Shown here in pieces: positions 1 to 8,257 of a stretch of DNA of 64,000 bases (the stretch's first letter is position 1; each line of letters opens with the position of its first letter). The notes beneath the pieces were generated by a model. The model searched no databases. It saw only the letters and a program-made list of their open reading frames with translations, and had not been told where the DNA came from. This stretch comes from Steroidobacter gossypii (GTDB lineage Bacteria > Pseudomonadota > Gammaproteobacteria > Steroidobacterales > Steroidobacteraceae): contig NZ_JAEVLS010000002.1 of NCBI RefSeq assembly GCF_016801985.1, positions 930,001-994,000 of the forward strand, in the 5' to 3' direction. A program made the translations under genes and the position numbers.

Positions 1-2
1 AG

Positions 3-1517
3 ATCTATATCCAGCAGCCGCCCATCGCGGCGAGCGGCTACAGCTCACAGGCGTTCAATCCTCACTATCCGCACACCGAGCGCAAGACCGAGACCAAGAC
101 CTGCAGCGACTGTCACTTGTCGAAGGAAAACGACAACAACGCCATCATGGCGCAGTTGCTGGCGCAGGGAACCAACTTCATCAACTTCGTCGGCTACAAC
201 GCATACGTCGGCGGCGCCGGTCAGATCAGCGCCGTAACTGTGACCGAGTGGGATGAGCCGCAGGCCGTCATCGGCAGCTATCTGCACCGATACGCCTATC
301 CCGACTGGTTCAACAAGCACAACGACAAAGGCCGCGAGCTGCAGAATGGTTACAGCCACAACGCAGGTGAGGTGCGCTGTCTGCAACTGCGCGGCGAGTA
401 TCTGTATGTGGCCGAAGGCCGCGGTGGCCTGCAGGTGTACGACGTTGCGAGCCAGGGCAACAAGGGCGTGTCGCAACGCCTGATCACGGCGCCCTTCAGT
501 CCGCTGGGTCACGATACCCAGGTCAATACCAAAGATGCGACCTGCGTGGCGCTGCCGACCAACCAGCCGATTCATCCGCCGCGGAATCAGGGCGAGAAGA
601 TGCGCGTGGCGAATATGGAGCAGCCATTTCATCCGCTCTACAACTACGCGTATGTCACCGACTCGAAGGAAGGATTGATCCTGGTCGACGTCAACACCAT
701 GGCCGACGGCGAGCCGCGCAATAACTTCCTCAAGCGTGCGGTGACGTGGAATCCGGGCGGCGTACTCAATGGCGCGCGGCACATTACGGTCGGCGGCTAC
801 TATCTGTACATCACCACCGACAAGGGGCTGGCGATCGTCAGTGTCGATGATCCGCTGAAGCCGATGATGGTTGCGGAAGTGCCGCTCCAGAACGCGCACT
901 CGTCGGCGTTGCAGTTCCGCTATCTGTTCGTGACCGATGCGGAAGGCCTGAAGACCATCGACGTGACCGACCCCAGAGCGCCGCGACTGGTGCCGAACAA
1001 CACCATCCGCATGAAGAACGCGCAGCGTGTGTTCGTGGCGCGAACCTACGCGTACGTGGCGGCGGGCAGCGATGGCGTCGTGATCGTGGACGTCGAACGT
1101 CCGGAGCGAATGTTCGAATATCAGCGCTTCAGCGCGGGCGGCAAGATCACCGATGCACGCGACGTGATCGTCGCGACCACCAACGCTTCTCTGTTCATGT
1201 ATGTCGCCGATGGCGAGAACGGACTGAAGGTCGTGCAGCTCACCTCGCCGGCTTCGCAGCCCAAGTTCTACGGCTTCAGTCCCGAGCCCAAGCCGGAGCT
1301 GATCGCGATGTATGAAACGAGCAAGCCCGCGCTGAGCCTGTCCAAGGGGCTGGAGCGCGACCGCGGCGTCGACGAGACGGGCGGGCAGATCGCGGTGTTC
1401 GGCCGGCGCGGCTCGCGTCCGTTGAGTCTCGAAGAGATGCGCAAGCTGTTCCTGAACGACAATGGGCAGCCCTGGTACGTCAGCGATCAGGTGGAACAGC
1501 AGATGTCTCGGCAGTAA
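3..1517 (+). CDS. LVIVD-repeat protein with c-type haem motif (5' end outside window)
   Basis: The reading frame is open from the first bases and includes a CSDCH haem-binding motif around position 105-116, so the gene starts upstream of the window and the TTG at 117 is not its start. After the haem motif come repeated beta-strand units of the LVIVD/beta-propeller type (for example LYVAEGRGGLQVYDV, LFVTDAEGLKTIDV, YVADGENGLKVV). Such repeats are found in cell-surface or periplasmic proteins and probably form a propeller. It lies 18 bp upstream of a five-haem cytochrome, so the two are probably co-transcribed and act together in periplasmic or surface electron transfer. The substrate is unknown. 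Near the C-terminus the peptide PALSLSKG is encoded by a sequence resembling a widespread bacterial palindromic repeat (see findings). Confidence 0.75.
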   Translation: MYIQQPPIAASGYSSQAFNPHYPHTERKTETKTCSDCHLSKENDNNAIMAQLLAQGTNFINFVGYNAYVGGAGQISAVTVTEWDEPQAVIGSYLHRYAYPDWFNKHNDKGRELQNGYSHNAGEVRCLQLRGEYLYVAEGRGGLQVYDVASQGNKGVSQRLITAPFSPLGHDTQVNTKDATCVALPTNQPIHPPRNQGEKMRVANMEQPFHPLYNYAYVTDSKEGLILVDVNTMADGEPRNNFLKRAVTWNPGGVLNGARHITVGGYYLYITTDKGLAIVSVDDPLKPMMVAEVPLQNAHSSALQFRYLFVTDAEGLKTIDVTDPRAPRLVPNNTIRMKNAQRVFVARTYAYVAAGSDGVVIVDVERPERMFEYQRFSAGGKITDARDVIVATTNASLFMYVADGENGLKVVQLTSPASQPKFYGFSPEPKPELIAMYETSKPALSLSKGLERDRGVDETGGQIAVFGRRGSRPLSLEEMRKLFLNDNGQPWYVSDQVEQQMSRQ

Positions 1518-1535
1518 CGGGTCTCGGAGAACTCT

Positions 1536-2843
1536 ATGGGACGGAGGCGAGGCGCCTTCTCGAAAACAAGAGCGCTGTGGCTGATGGTGGCCTTGGGAGC
1601 GAGCGTACCGGCGCTCGCGCTCGAGCCGGGTATTGCCGATTACAAACACATGGGAGTGGCGAGCTGCGCCACCAGCGTCTGCCACGGCAAGCTTGCTCCG
1701 CAGTCAGATAAAGACGTGGCGTTGAACGAGTATCGGATCTGGCAGCAGGAAGACCGGCACGCGCAGGCCTATCGCACTCTCGAACTGCCGGAGTCCAGGC
1801 GCATTGCCGCCAATCTGGGCTTGCCGAATGCGACGGCGGCGAAGATCTGCCTGGATTGCCATGCGGACAATGTGCCCTCGGACAAGCGCGGCCCGAAGTT
1901 TCAGATCAGCGACGGCGTGGGCTGCGAGGCCTGCCATGGCGGCTCGGAAAAATGGCTGGAGAGTCACGCAGCGGAGAACGCGACCCACAAAGACAACCTG
2001 GCGCGCGGCATGTATCCCACCGAACAGCCGTTGCGACGTGTTCAGGTGTGCCTGGGATGTCACCTCGGTACCAAGGATCAATTCGCCACGCATGCCATCA
2101 TGGGCGCCGGTCATCCGCGGCTGAGCTTCGAGCTGGAGGCCTACACCACCAATCAACCGGCGCATTTCATCGTCGACGAAGACTACGATCGGCGCAAGGG
2201 CAAGATCGAAGGCATGAACCTGTGGGTCACCGGCCAGCTCGAAACCACGCGCCGCTACCTGTCGCTGTTGCAAACAAACATGTTCCATGGCGGCGGCATG
2301 TTCCCGGAGCTGGCGTTCTACGACTGCCACAGCTGCCATCATCCGATGGACAAGATCCGCTGGAATTCCGCGCGCGCCGGCGCCGGCATCAAGCCGGGAT
2401 CGGTGCGTTTGCAGACCCAGAATCTCATCGTGTTGCAAGCCCTCATGGACACCTTCGAGCCGACCGCGACCAAACAACTCGCGGAGCTGACCAACGCGCT
2501 GATTCGCGCCGGGCAGCGCGATCGCGCCGCGGTGAACGAGGCTGCCAAGGCGTTGCTGAACTGGCTGGCGCCGCGCGATGCGCTCGCTCGAAAACAATAT
2601 TCGAGCGCGGACGTGATTAAGATGCGCAAGACGCTCGCACGTTACGCAGCCAGCGACAAAGCCGGCGATTACGCGGCCGCGGAGCAGATCGTGCTGGGCC
2701 TGGAGAGCCTGAGCTATACGATCGGCGATCGCGCCAGCAAAAAAGCAGCGCTGGATGCGCTGTACAACGCGGTCAAGAACGACAACACGTTCAGCCCGCA
2801 ACAGTTCGCTGCTGCCGCGGCCAACGCGCAGCGCTCTTTCTGA
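1536..2843 (+). CDS. Multihaem (five-haem) cytochrome c, c554-like
   Basis: 435 residues. A signal peptide (about 1-29, ending ALA-LE) sends the protein to the periplasm for haem attachment. Five haem-binding motifs are visible: CATSVCH (44-50, a CX4CH spacing), CLDCH (105-109), CEACH (130-134), CLGCH (172-176) and CHSCH (264-268). Spacing and the GCEACHGG segment resemble cytochrome c554-type multihaem proteins, which act as electron carriers. The C-terminal third (about 290-435) has no haem motif and looks helical. The start follows a TCGGAG ribosome site. It sits between the LVIVD protein and the PP2C phosphatase, with only 12 bp to the latter. The electron donor and acceptor cannot be told from sequence. 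Confidence 0.85.
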   Translation: MGRRRGAFSKTRALWLMVALGASVPALALEPGIADYKHMGVASCATSVCHGKLAPQSDKDVALNEYRIWQQEDRHAQAYRTLELPESRRIAANLGLPNATAAKICLDCHADNVPSDKRGPKFQISDGVGCEACHGGSEKWLESHAAENATHKDNLARGMYPTEQPLRRVQVCLGCHLGTKDQFATHAIMGAGHPRLSFELEAYTTNQPAHFIVDEDYDRRKGKIEGMNLWVTGQLETTRRYLSLLQTNMFHGGGMFPELAFYDCHSCHHPMDKIRWNSARAGAGIKPGSVRLQTQNLIVLQALMDTFEPTATKQLAELTNALIRAGQRDRAAVNEAAKALLNWLAPRDALARKQYSSADVIKMRKTLARYAASDKAGDYAAAEQIVLGLESLSYTIGDRASKKAALDALYNAVKNDNTFSPQQFAAAAANAQRSF

Positions 2844-2855
2844 ACGAGCCTCACC

Positions 2856-3686
2856 GTGCGCTTCAGAGCAACCCACAAACGATTCTCGGGTCGCACCCAT
2901 CCCGGCCGCCGCGACGGGCCCAACGAAGACGTGGTCGGTTGGGACGAGGCGAGCAACTTCTGGTTCGTGGCCGACGGCATGGGCGGCCACGCCAGCGGCG
3001 ATGTCGCCAGCCGGGTCGTGAAAGAAACATTGCTCGGCGAAGGGTTGACGCTGCCGCTGGTCGAGGCGATCCGCAAGGCGCACGAGACGGTGGCCGCGAC
3101 CGCCAAGACCAACACCGCCTACGACAACATGGGCTCGACGGTGGTGGCGACGCGCATCGGTGAGCGAAAGGCGGAGATCGCCTGGGTGGGCGACAGCAGG
3201 GCCTATCTCTGGCGAGATGGCTCGCTGAGCGCAATCACGCGCGATCATTCCTATCTGGAAGTGCTGCGGACGCAGGAGAACCTTTCTGAAGAGCAGTTGC
3301 GCGGCCATCCGAATCGAAATCTGGTGACGCGTACCCTGGGGATCGGCACGCCGGAGCCTTCCGTCGCGACGCTGGCGCTGCAGCGGCGGGATTGGTTGCT
3401 CCTGTGCAGCGACGGGCTCAACGACGAGTTGGAGGATCGGGAGATCGCCGAGGTGTTGCGCACCCATCCGCAGCCGGAGCGGGCCACCGAGGCGTTGATC
3501 GAAGCGGCGCTGGCCAAGGGCGGGCGGGACAACGTCAGCGCCCTGGTGGTGGAATATGACGGCCCGAGCGCGAGCGACTTTTCGAGCGCGGGGTCGCAGA
3601 AACTCCGGGCAATGTTACCTATTATCGGCGGCATGGCGGCGGCTACGCTGGTGGCAGTCATGTGGTGGTGGTTCTATGGTCGCTGA
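2856..3686 (+). CDS. PP2C-family serine/threonine protein phosphatase with C-terminal membrane anchor
   Basis: 276 residues with a GTG start 12 bp after the cytochrome stop. PP2C signatures are in order: NED at 23-25, the metal-binding DGMGGH at 40-45, VGDS at 111-114, SDGL at 185-188 and GGRDN at 222-226. These mark a Mn/Mg-dependent phosphatase acting on phospho-Ser/Thr proteins. A single hydrophobic helix at about 254-272 followed by a short basic tail suggests anchoring in the inner membrane with the catalytic domain in the cytoplasm. The stop overlaps the FHA gene start by 11 bp, which indicates translational coupling. No protein kinase lies in the window; one may be encoded upstream. 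Confidence 0.92.
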   Translation: MRFRATHKRFSGRTHPGRRDGPNEDVVGWDEASNFWFVADGMGGHASGDVASRVVKETLLGEGLTLPLVEAIRKAHETVAATAKTNTAYDNMGSTVVATRIGERKAEIAWVGDSRAYLWRDGSLSAITRDHSYLEVLRTQENLSEEQLRGHPNRNLVTRTLGIGTPEPSVATLALQRRDWLLLCSDGLNDELEDREIAEVLRTHPQPERATEALIEAALAKGGRDNVSALVVEYDGPSASDFSSAGSQKLRAMLPIIGGMAAATLVAVMWWWFYGR

Positions 3687-4671
3687 GTCCAACGCAGTCC
3701 TGATAAAAGTCGGCAACAGTCGCGAGATCGCGCTGAAGCCGGAGACCGTGCTGGGCCGTCAGGCCGAGTGCGACGTATTGCTCACCGAAGGCCATGCTTC
3801 GCGCCGGCACGCCAAGGTGCTGCTGGCCGAGGGCAGCTATTGGCTGGAAGATCTGGGCTCCTCCAACGGCACCTTTCTCAACGGCAAGCGCATCACCGGC
3901 CGGGTGCGTATCGCGTCCGGCGATCGGTTGCGTTTCGATGTGGAGGAGTTTGATTTTCGAATCCACTCGCAGGCGCCGGTGGCACGAACGCTGCCCACGG
4001 TCGCTCGAGAGGAGGCGACCGCCTATCGCGCTCCCGAGTCGGCTGCCGTCGTGGCCGAGAGCAGCGGCGTGTTCAAGCGGCCTGGCGCGTGGGCGGATCC
4101 GGATGCGCTCGGCGACGGCGGCGTCAACAAGACCCAGTTCATCGATCCGGCGCAGATGAAACAGATGGCGAGCGCCTCGCCCATCCTCGCCAATCCGAGC
4201 GCGGTCGACGGCCCGCATCTGCAGGTGGTGTCCGGCAGCCGGGCAGGATTGAACATTCGTCTCGCGGTGGGCGATTCGGGCAATGCCGAGTGGACCATCG
4301 GCAGTCAGGCCGATCGCGAGGTGCAGTTCATGGACAGCGGCGTGTCGGCGTTGCACGCCAAGATCGTCAACGAAGGCGAGCGCTGGAAGGTGCTCGATCA
4401 GATGTCCGCCAACGGCACGTTCGTGAATGGCAAACGCGCCAATGTGAGCTATCTCGCCTCGGGCGATCGTGTGCGCTTCGGCCCGGTCGAATGCGTGTTC
4501 CATACCGACGGCAGCGGCGCGGCACGAATCACGGCCTCGCAACGGATGCTCGACCCCGGCCTCGGCGAGGGCGAGGAAACCAAGGGCAGGAGCCTGGTGG
4601 TCGCGACCATCGCCTTCCTGGCGACCATTGCCGTGCTGTTCGTGGTCTACAAGTTCCTGTTGTCGAAGTAG
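3676..4671 (+). CDS. Membrane protein with two FHA (phosphothreonine-binding) domains
   Basis: 331 residues from the ATG at 3676, which overlaps the phosphatase stop; an in-frame upstream start at 3556 would run inside the phosphatase and is rejected. FHA1 has LGR (26-28), SRRH (42-45) and SSNG (62-65). FHA2 has IGS (208-210), SALH (224-227) and SANG (244-247). Both keep the residues that normally contact phosphothreonine. The linker has a TQFID segment at 153-157, which could be a phospho-acceptor. A transmembrane helix at about 306-328 ends the protein, matching the topology of the upstream phosphatase. The pair probably forms a phosphothreonine sensor/eraser module at the inner membrane. 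The stop is one base from the stop of the convergent DUF72 gene. Confidence 0.9.
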   Translation: MVAESNAVLIKVGNSREIALKPETVLGRQAECDVLLTEGHASRRHAKVLLAEGSYWLEDLGSSNGTFLNGKRITGRVRIASGDRLRFDVEEFDFRIHSQAPVARTLPTVAREEATAYRAPESAAVVAESSGVFKRPGAWADPDALGDGGVNKTQFIDPAQMKQMASASPILANPSAVDGPHLQVVSGSRAGLNIRLAVGDSGNAEWTIGSQADREVQFMDSGVSALHAKIVNEGERWKVLDQMSANGTFVNGKRANVSYLASGDRVRFGPVECVFHTDGSGAARITASQRMLDPGLGEGEETKGRSLVVATIAFLATIAVLFVVYKFLLSK

Positions 4672-4672
4672 C

Positions 4673-5473
4673 TCAGATCAGCGTCAACAGATGCTTGGCG
4701 GCGGCCGGCGCTCTTTGTTTTGCGCCGTTGATGAAAAAGATGAACACGTCCCGCGGCTGCTTGGCCGGCACGGCGTCGGTCACATACGGCAGATCGTCCG
4801 GCGCGCCGCCCGAGGCCCACAGTCTGGCGCGTTCGCTCCACGCTTTGAGGTCTCGCTTGGAGTAGCCGGTCGGCTCCGACGCTTCGGCCTTGCGCAGCCG
4901 GGCGTACACGAAGTCGGCCGTGACATCGGCGAAGTTCGGAAATTCGTCGGTGTGCGCGAATACGGTGGCGACCGAATGTTTCCTCGCCAGCTCCACATAC
5001 GCGGGGTCCATGAAGGTTTTGTGGCGCACCTCGAGCACGTGTCTCAGAGGCCGGCCATCCAACTCACGGGGCACCCCCGCCAGGAAGGCGTCGATGTCGG
5101 CGCCGTCGAAATGCAGCGTGGGCGGCAATTGCCACAGGATGGGGCCGAGCTTTTGCTGCAGCGATGACAGGCCGCTGTCCAAAAAGCGCGGCACGGACGG
5201 CAGCGCTTCGGAGAGCACCTTGCGATAAGTGAGATAGCGCGGCGCCTTGATGGAGAATACGAAGTCCTCCGGCGCATCGTCGCGCCACTTGGCGAACACG
5301 TCCGGCTTTTGCAGCCGATAGAACGTGCCGTTGATTTCGATGGCCGTGACCTGGCGGCTCGCATAGTTGAGCTGCGATTTCTTCGGCAGGTCGGCCGGGT
5401 AGAAGGTCTCTTCCCAGGGTTCGTAGGTCCAGCCGCCGATGCCGGCGCGAATTCTGCCCGCGGTCTTGCTCAT
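4673..5473 (-). CDS. DUF72 (YecE-like) protein
   Basis: 266 residues. The N-terminal GIGGWTYEPWEETFYP segment, the EINGTFYRLQ strand and the LEVRHKTF motif are characteristic of the DUF72 family, predicted TIM-barrel proteins of unknown biochemical function. Length is normal for the family and no signal peptide is seen, so it is cytoplasmic. The start is the ATG at 5473, 22 bp downstream of the Lrp-type regulator stop, so the two are likely one transcript. Its stop is one base away from that of the convergent FHA gene, leaving no room for a dedicated terminator. Confidence 0.9.
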   Translation of the reverse strand: MSKTAGRIRAGIGGWTYEPWEETFYPADLPKKSQLNYASRQVTAIEINGTFYRLQKPDVFAKWRDDAPEDFVFSIKAPRYLTYRKVLSEALPSVPRFLDSGLSSLQQKLGPILWQLPPTLHFDGADIDAFLAGVPRELDGRPLRHVLEVRHKTFMDPAYVELARKHSVATVFAHTDEFPNFADVTADFVYARLRKAEASEPTGYSKRDLKAWSERARLWASGGAPDDLPYVTDAVPAKQPRDVFIFFINGAKQRAPAAAKHLLTLI

Positions 5474-5495
5474 GCTTTCCTCGACGCAGCTATCT

Positions 5496-5969
5496 TCAGC
5501 GCACCAGGTGTCGCACCGGGAGGCGCGACGAGCGCTTGATGGTATTGAGCACGATGCTCGAATGCACGTCGCGCACAGCGCGAATATGCATGAGCTTCTT
5601 CAACACCACGTTGCTCAGCTGTTCCAGGTCGGTGACCACCACCTGCAGCAGCAGGTCATACGCGCCGGTCATGGCGTGACAGCTCACCACTTCTTCCATG
5701 CTGTCCACGGCGCGACGGAACTGCTCGATGTTCTCGTCGGTATGACGAGTAAGGCGGACCTGCACGAATGCCTGCACCTTCAAACCGAGCCGGCTGGGAT
5801 CGATGACGGCGGTGTAACCCTGAATGATGCCGTCGTGCTCCATGAGCTTGAGGCGTCGGGCGCACGGCGTACTCGAAAGGCCGACCTGCTCGGCGAGTTC
5901 GACGATGGGCAGGCGGCCGTCGCGTTGCAGCTCGTTGAGGATGGCAGCGTCGTAGCGGTCTAGATCCAT
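5496..5969 (-). CDS. bkdR: Lrp/AsnC-family regulator, probable BkdR
   Basis: 157 residues. N-terminal winged helix-turn-helix (about 4-60, with LSSTPCARRLKLMEHDGII as the recognition region) is followed by an AsnC/RAM ligand-binding domain. The start at 5969 follows an AAAGGGGG ribosome site; a longer in-frame start at 6218 would run through the divergent bkd promoter and into that gene. In pseudomonads an Lrp-type protein, BkdR, is transcribed divergently from the branched-chain oxoacid dehydrogenase operon and activates it in response to branched-chain amino acids. The same geometry here supports the name, but the assignment rests on context. Confidence 0.8.
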   Translation of the reverse strand: MDLDRYDAAILNELQRDGRLPIVELAEQVGLSSTPCARRLKLMEHDGIIQGYTAVIDPSRLGLKVQAFVQVRLTRHTDENIEQFRRAVDSMEEVVSCHAMTGAYDLLLQVVVTDLEQLSNVVLKKLMHIRAVRDVHSSIVLNTIKRSSRLPVRHLVR

Positions 5970-6063
5970 GGCACCCCCTTTGGAGTGGAATCGGCTAATT
6001 TGAATGGCTGGCGTGGAGGTTATCACCAATCGGTGGCGAAATGGCGCCGTACTTTGTTGATTT

Positions 6064-6079
6064 CCGCTCCGCGGAGCGG
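6064..6079. promoter_or_regulatory. Perfect 16-bp palindrome in the bkdR/bkdA divergent region
   Basis: CCGCTCCG followed immediately by its exact reverse complement CGGAGCGG. It lies 52 bp before the preferred bkdA start and about 95 bp from the bkdR start. It may be an operator, for Lrp-type or other binding, or a GC-rich coincidence. If translation of bkdA begins at 6041 it would lie inside the gene. Confidence 0.4.
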
Positions 6080-6130
6080 CGTAGGCTGGCGTATGCGGCG
6101 CCACGCCGCTTGCCAAAGACACCGAGCTAC

Positions 6131-8242
6131 ATGAGCGCAGAACGACATTCGCTATTCGGCACCGGAGTGGGCAGTCCGAAGTTGCCGCAGCCCGACTGGC
6201 AGCGCGTGGTGCATACAATTCTGGTGTCGCGTGCGCTGGATGAGTTGGAAGAAACCCAGCTGCTGCCGGCTCGCAAAGTGCTCTATCAGTTCACCGCGCG
6301 TGGCCACGATGTCACGCAAGTCTTGCTTGGCCAATTGTTGACGGGCGCTCGCGACGGCATCGGTGTTTATTACCGTTCCCGGCCCTTGATGTTGTCAGTA
6401 GGCTTGCCACTCAAGGATGCGTTGGCTTCCACCATGATGCGCTCAGGCTCCGTCAGCGACGGCCGCGACATTGGCGTGGTGTTCAATCTTCCCAATCGTG
6501 ACGGCGTCTGCGTGTTGCCTGCCTGCGGTGGCGTCGGCGCTCAGTACACGCCGGCGGTCGGCTGGGCGCAATCATTGCAATATCGCTCGCAGGTGCTGGG
6601 CGAAGCGGAGGCGAACGGCAGCATTGCAGTAGCTCACGGCGGCGATGCGTCCGCCGCCACCAATGGTTTCTGGTCGGCATTGACGATTGCCACCACGCAG
6701 CGCCTGCCGATCCTGTTCTTTATCGAGGACAATGGTTACGGCATCTCGGTGAAGTCCGATTTCCAGACCCCGGGTGGCAACATCGCCGCCAATCTGTCGG
6801 GCTTCAAGAATCTGCGCATCCTCGAGACCGACAGCGCCATGCCCGTGGAAGCGGCAGTGTCGATCGCTCGAGGCGTCGAAGCGGTGCGAGCGGGTCAAGG
6901 TCCGGTGTTGTTGCGCGTGGTGGTGCCGCGTCTCTCGGGACATTCCGGTCAGGATACGCAGACCTATAAGTCGTCCGAAGAAATCAGCGCCGAGCGTGCT
7001 CGCGACCCGCTGGTGAAGTTGCGGGCGCAGCTCGTGCCAGGTGTGATGTCGGAGCAGGCGTGGAGCGCGTTGGAACAGCGCGCTCACGAAGATGTGCAGG
7101 CTGCGCTGGCGGCCGTCGAAGCGAGCGCCGTTCCCGATGTGACGCGCTCGACCCGACATGTTTTCTCCGAACGCAACGAAGACGGCACGCTGGATCTGCA
7201 GCAGCAGGGTGGCTTGCCGGATGCCGGTATGAATCTGCCTGCCGGCAACGAGTCGCCGCGCTCCGAAGGCCCGCGCATCAACATGGTCACGGCGATTCGC
7301 CGCACCCTGGAGCACGAGCTGGCCATCAATCAGCGCGTCGTGGTGTTTGGTGAAGACGTGGGCCGCAAGGGCGGCGTGCACGCGGCCACCTTGGGATTGC
7401 AGGAGAAATTTGGCGCTTCTCGCGTGTTCGACACGAGTCTGTCCGAGGAGGGCATCATCGGTCGTGCGGTGGGTATGGCGCTGGCCGGCCTGATGCCGGT
7501 CCCGGAAATTCAGTTCCGTAAATACGCCGATCCGGCGGTCGAGCAGCTGAACGATTGCGGCACGATGCGGTGGCGTACGGCCAATCGTTTCGCCGCGCCG
7601 ATGGTGGTGCGCATGCCGGGCGGTTTCTTCAAATGCGGCGATCCCTGGCACAGCCAGAGCAACGAGGTGCAGTTCGTACACGCCATCGGTTGGCGAGTGG
7701 CGATGCCGTCGAACGCAGAAGACGCAGTCGGATTGTTGCGAAGTGCTCTGCGTGGGAACGATCCGACGATTTTCTTCGAGCATCGGGCCATGCTCGATGG
7801 CGCGTGGGCCCGGCGGCCCTATCCGGGCGACGATTTCGTCGTGCCGTTTGGCAAGGCGAAGCTGTTGCGCGCAGGATCGGAGCTGACCATCATCAGCTGG
7901 GGCGCCATGGTCGAGCGTTGCGAGCAGGCCGCGGAACAGTCGAGCGTCGATGTCGAACTGCTCGACCTGCGCACCTTGATGCCTTGGGATCGAGAGGCAG
8001 TGCTGGCCTCGGTGCGCAAGACGCGTCGCTGCGTGATCGTGCACGAAGACAACCTCACAGCGGGCTTCGGTGCTGAGATTGCGGCGGTGTTGGCGAAGGA
8101 AGCATTCTTCGATCTCGATGCGCCGATCGAGCGCGTCACCATGCCGGATGTGCCGAGCCCGCACAGTCCGTTGTTGCTCGATTCGGTGGTGCCGAGCGTT
8201 GCTCGCATCACGGACGCCATCCGCCAGATCGCCAGTATCTAA
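6131..8242 (+). CDS. bkdA: Branched-chain 2-oxoacid dehydrogenase E1, fused alpha and beta subunits
   Basis: 703 residues from the ATG at 6131; an upstream ATG at 6041 adds 30 residues that look non-conserved and cross a palindrome. Residues about 20-340 are the E1-alpha thiamine-diphosphate domain, with GGDASAATN (170-178) as the cofactor motif and EDNGYGIS at 199-206. Residues about 380-703 are E1-beta (FGEDVG, then a C-terminal transketolase-type domain). The two subunits are usually separate genes; here they are one polypeptide. It catalyses oxidative decarboxylation of branched-chain 2-oxoacids from Leu, Ile and Val and transfers the acyl group to the lipoyl arm of E2. The E2 gene follows after 15 bp. 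No E3 (lipoamide dehydrogenase) gene is nearby. Confidence 0.88.
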   Translation: MSAERHSLFGTGVGSPKLPQPDWQRVVHTILVSRALDELEETQLLPARKVLYQFTARGHDVTQVLLGQLLTGARDGIGVYYRSRPLMLSVGLPLKDALASTMMRSGSVSDGRDIGVVFNLPNRDGVCVLPACGGVGAQYTPAVGWAQSLQYRSQVLGEAEANGSIAVAHGGDASAATNGFWSALTIATTQRLPILFFIEDNGYGISVKSDFQTPGGNIAANLSGFKNLRILETDSAMPVEAAVSIARGVEAVRAGQGPVLLRVVVPRLSGHSGQDTQTYKSSEEISAERARDPLVKLRAQLVPGVMSEQAWSALEQRAHEDVQAALAAVEASAVPDVTRSTRHVFSERNEDGTLDLQQQGGLPDAGMNLPAGNESPRSEGPRINMVTAIRRTLEHELAINQRVVVFGEDVGRKGGVHAATLGLQEKFGASRVFDTSLSEEGIIGRAVGMALAGLMPVPEIQFRKYADPAVEQLNDCGTMRWRTANRFAAPMVVRMPGGFFKCGDPWHSQSNEVQFVHAIGWRVAMPSNAEDAVGLLRSALRGNDPTIFFEHRAMLDGAWARRPYPGDDFVVPFGKAKLLRAGSELTIISWGAMVERCEQAAEQSSVDVELLDLRTLMPWDREAVLASVRKTRRCVIVHEDNLTAGFGAEIAAVLAKEAFFDLDAPIERVTMPDVPSPHSPLLLDSVVPSVARITDAIRQIASI

Positions 8243-8257
8243 TCGAGAGGCTGAGGA

